Source of the DNA: DATLYF01 sp035575095
GTDB taxonomy: Bacteria > Pseudomonadota > Gammaproteobacteria > Competibacterales > Competibacteraceae
Reading direction: 5' to 3'
Length of the DNA stretch: 14,331 nucleotides
Assembly: GCA_035575095.1 (NCBI GenBank)
Contig: DATLYF010000045.1
Coordinates: forward strand, 1-14,331
The notes below the pieces were generated by a model that had not been told where the DNA came from, searched no databases, and saw only the letters and a program-made list of their open reading frames with translations. Every line of letters begins with the position of its first letter. Position 1 is the first letter of the stretch. Shown here in pieces: positions 12,665 to 14,331 of the stretch. Both the position numbers and the translations under genes were made by a program.

Positions 12665-13717
12665 ATGAATCACCAACACGACCGCATCCGTCCCATCGTC
12701 TGGCGCGACGACGCCCTGGAGCTGCTGGATCAACGCCGGCTGCCGGCCGAGCAGGTATATCTGCGCTGCGACAGCGCTATAGCCGTGGCCGCGGCGATCC
12801 AAGACATGGTGGTGCGCGGCGCCCCGGCCATCGGCATCAGCGCCGCCTACGGCGTGGTGCTGGCCGCTGCCGAGCGCTACCGCGCCGATCCCGCCGGCTG
12901 GCGTCAGCCGCTCGCTGCGGACCTGGCGCTACTGGGCGCCTCGCGGCCCACCGCGGTCAACCTGTTCTGGGCGCTCAAGCGCATGGAGCGGGTGCTGGAG
13001 GAGGTGGACGAGGGGGATCCATTGCCGCGCCTGCTGGCCGAGGCGCGCGCCATCCACGAGGAAGACATCGCCGCCAACCGCCGCATGGGCGAGCTGGGGG
13101 CAGGGCTGCTGCTGCAGACCCCAGGGGCGGTGCTGACCCACTGCAACACCGGATCGCTGGCCACTGGCGGATACGGTACGGCGCTCGGTGTGGTGCGCAG
13201 CGGCTACGTCGCCGGCCTGATCAGCCGTGTCTACGCCGACGAGACCCGGCCCTGGCTGCAGGGCGCCCGCCTTACCGCTTGGGAGCTGACTCAGGACGGC
13301 ATCCCCGTGACCCTGCTGGCGGAGGGTGCGGCGGCCTGGCTGCTGCGCCAGGGCGAGGTGCGCTGGGTCATCGTCGGCGCCGATCGCATCGCTGCCAACG
13401 GCGATGTGGCCAACAAGATCGGTACCTACGCCCTGGCCATTGCTGCTCGCTACCACGGCGCCCGCTTCATGGTGGTGGCACCTACCTCGACAGTGGACAT
13501 GGGCATACAGAGCGGTGCCGACATCCCCATCGAGCAGCGCGACCCGAGGGAACTGCTCAGCCTGGGCGGGCGGCCGGTGGCCGCACCCGGAGCGGGGGCC
13601 TGGAATCCCTCTTTCGATGTCACCCCGGCCGAACTCATCGATTACATCGTTACCGAGCGTGGGGTGATCGAGCGCCCCGATCGCGCCAAGCTGGTCGCTC
13701 ACATGGTTGGGGACTGA
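12665..13717 (+). CDS. mtnA: S-methyl-5-thioribose-1-phosphate isomerase
   Basis: A 350-aa enzyme of methionine salvage that converts methylthioribose-1-P (aldose) to methylthioribulose-1-P (ketose). B. subtilis MtnA is 353 aa. The catalytic residues are in place: Cys160 in LTHCNTGSLAT and Asp240 in VGADRIAANGDVANKIGTY, the same numbers as in B. subtilis MtnA. RGAPAIGISAAYG (51-63) and the C-terminal GAWNPSFDVTPAELID are further hallmarks that separate it from eIF2B subunits. The ATG at 12665 gives MNHQHDRIRPIVW and has GGAG 10 nt upstream; a longer opening overlaps the regulator gene. Substrate would be supplied by MTA deaminase (9682-10998) plus a methylthioinosine phosphorylase encoded elsewhere, or by an MTA phosphorylase. 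It precedes gyrA by 93 nt, an order also found in Pseudomonas. Confidence 0.97.
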   Translation: MNHQHDRIRPIVWRDDALELLDQRRLPAEQVYLRCDSAIAVAAAIQDMVVRGAPAIGISAAYGVVLAAAERYRADPAGWRQPLAADLALLGASRPTAVNLFWALKRMERVLEEVDEGDPLPRLLAEARAIHEEDIAANRRMGELGAGLLLQTPGAVLTHCNTGSLATGGYGTALGVVRSGYVAGLISRVYADETRPWLQGARLTAWELTQDGIPVTLLAEGAAAWLLRQGEVRWVIVGADRIAANGDVANKIGTYALAIAARYHGARFMVVAPTSTVDMGIQSGADIPIEQRDPRELLSLGGRPVAAPGAGAWNPSFDVTPAELIDYIVTERGVIERPDRAKLVAHMVGD

Positions 13718-13739
13718 GGCCGGCCAGGTTATCTGGTTA

Positions 13740-13748
13740 TGTTATGAT
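13740..13748 (+). promoter_or_regulatory. Extended -10 promoter candidate for gyrA
   Basis: TGT followed by TATGAT forms an extended -10 element in the only AT-rich stretch of the 93-nt mtnA-gyrA gap. The predicted start is near 13755, giving a leader of about 56 nt. No -35 is recognisable, which extended -10 promoters tolerate. Confidence 0.5.
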
Positions 13749-13810
13749 ATTTATTTTGGCGGTTTCGCCAGCCGCCGGCCCAGTTCAACGGAAACGGTAT
13801 CGTACGCGCG

Positions 13811-14331
13811 ATGGCTGAGTTCGCCAGAGAAGTCTTGCCGGTCAACCTCGAAGACGAGATGAAGCAGTCCTACCTCGATTACGCCATGAGCGTGATCGTG
13901 GGCCGCGCCCTGCCCGATGTGCGCGATGGACTGAAACCGGTGCACCGGCGCGTGCTCTACGCCATGAGCGAGCTGGGCAACGACTGGAACAAGCCCTACA
14001 AGAAGTCGGCGCGCGTGGTGGGTGACGTCATCGGTAAATACCATCCCCACGGCGATACTGCCGTATACGATACTATCGTGCGCATGGCCCAGCCCTTTTC
14101 CATGCGCTACATGCTGGTGGACGGGCAGGGCAACTTCGGCTCGGTGGACGGCGATGCTCCGGCGGCTATGCGTTACACCGAAGTGCGCATGGCACGCATC
14201 GCTCACCAGTTGCTGGCCGACATCGACAAAGAGACCGTCGATTTCGTGCCCAACTATGACGAGTCCGAGCAGGAGCCGGCGGTCTTTCCCACCCGCGTGC
14301 CGCACCTGCTGGTCAACGGCTCGGCCGGCAT
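13811..14331 (+). CDS. gyrA: DNA gyrase subunit A (3' end outside window)
   Basis: The first 173 codons of GyrA, the DNA-breaking subunit of the gyrase that introduces negative supercoils. Translation from the ATG at 13811 begins MAEFAREVLPVNLEDEMKQS and continues with YLDYAMSVIVGRALPDVRDG and LKPVHRRVLYAM, as in other gammaproteobacteria. The active-site Tyr is Tyr122 (AMRYTE), and Arg121 is present. The quinolone-resistance region reads KYHPHGDTAVYDTIV: residue 83 is Thr, as in Pseudomonas, and residue 87 is Asp. Thr83 is a natural wild-type residue in several relatives, so it is not evidence of resistance. No clear Shine-Dalgarno sequence precedes the start. The frame stays open to the last base. 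Confidence 0.97.
   Translation, partial: MAEFAREVLPVNLEDEMKQSYLDYAMSVIVGRALPDVRDGLKPVHRRVLYAMSELGNDWNKPYKKSARVVGDVIGKYHPHGDTAVYDTIVRMAQPFSMRYMLVDGQGNFGSVDGDAPAAMRYTEVRMARIAHQLLADIDKETVDFVPNYDESEQEPAVFPTRVPHLLVNGSAG

Noticed and set aside
14057..14059. GyrA Thr83 as a quinolone-resistance change
   Set aside because: Thr is the natural residue at 83 in Pseudomonas and relatives, and Asp87 is unchanged.
1..14331. CRISPR arrays, tRNA or rRNA genes, IS elements, prophage, toxin-antitoxin or defence genes
   Set aside because: No repeat-spacer pattern, transposase, integrase or RNA-gene signature was seen on either strand; the genes are housekeeping.

Overview
The window comes from the chromosome of a GC-rich gammaproteobacterium. 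Protein sequences and gene order resemble Pseudomonas and the purple-sulfur / Ectothiorhodospiraceae-type lineages: the clusters ubiG-mupP-yciK, yciO-M50-trpS-scpAB-rluB, and MTA deaminase / mtnA next to gyrA are familiar from such genomes. Taxonomy is inferred from gene order and protein resemblance only; no rRNA is present. Almost every base is housekeeping coding sequence. I saw no phage, insertion sequence, CRISPR array, tRNA or toxin-antitoxin locus.

Left part, plus strand (1-6511): the 3' end of an OppF-type peptide ABC-transporter ATPase is followed by a stand-alone gcvH. Then comes a compact run yciO, a six-helix-type M50 zinc metalloprotease, trpS, scpA, scpB and rluB. scpB and rluB share an ATGA overlap. 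scpA and scpB, which usually abut, are separated here by a 130-bp element with 19-bp terminal inverted repeats (18/19 match), probably a dispersed intergenic repeat or MITE-like unit. RluB carries a long Arg/Gly-rich disordered tail.

Middle, minus strand (6559-10998, read right to left): an apparent operon runs 5'-methylthioadenosine deaminase (mtaD-type), ubiG, mupP (MurNAc-6-P phosphatase), a squalene/phytoene-synthase-fold protein, then yciK. It starts from a promoter with a perfect TATAAT. Two members look catalytically altered: the synthase-fold protein has lost both aspartate-rich metal-binding motifs, and the YciK-type SDR lacks the catalytic serine although it keeps YxxxK.

Right part: a short OmpA-C-domain periplasmic protein (minus, with a clean intrinsic terminator) is transcribed divergently from an OmpR/PhoB-type response regulator with no kinase nearby. 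The AT-rich 203-bp region between them holds a direct repeat that could be a regulator site. After the regulator come mtnA and the start of gyrA, which runs off the window.

Functional threads: methionine salvage (MTA deaminase and MtnA, on either side of the ompA/regulator pair), envelope and peptidoglycan recycling (MupP, OmpA-like, OppF), ubiquinone synthesis (UbiG), and chromosome maintenance (ScpAB, GyrA). I do not see a clearly new multi-gene system. The best leads are the two degenerate-active-site proteins in the mupP operon, the scpA/scpB spacer element, and the ompA/regulator intergenic region.
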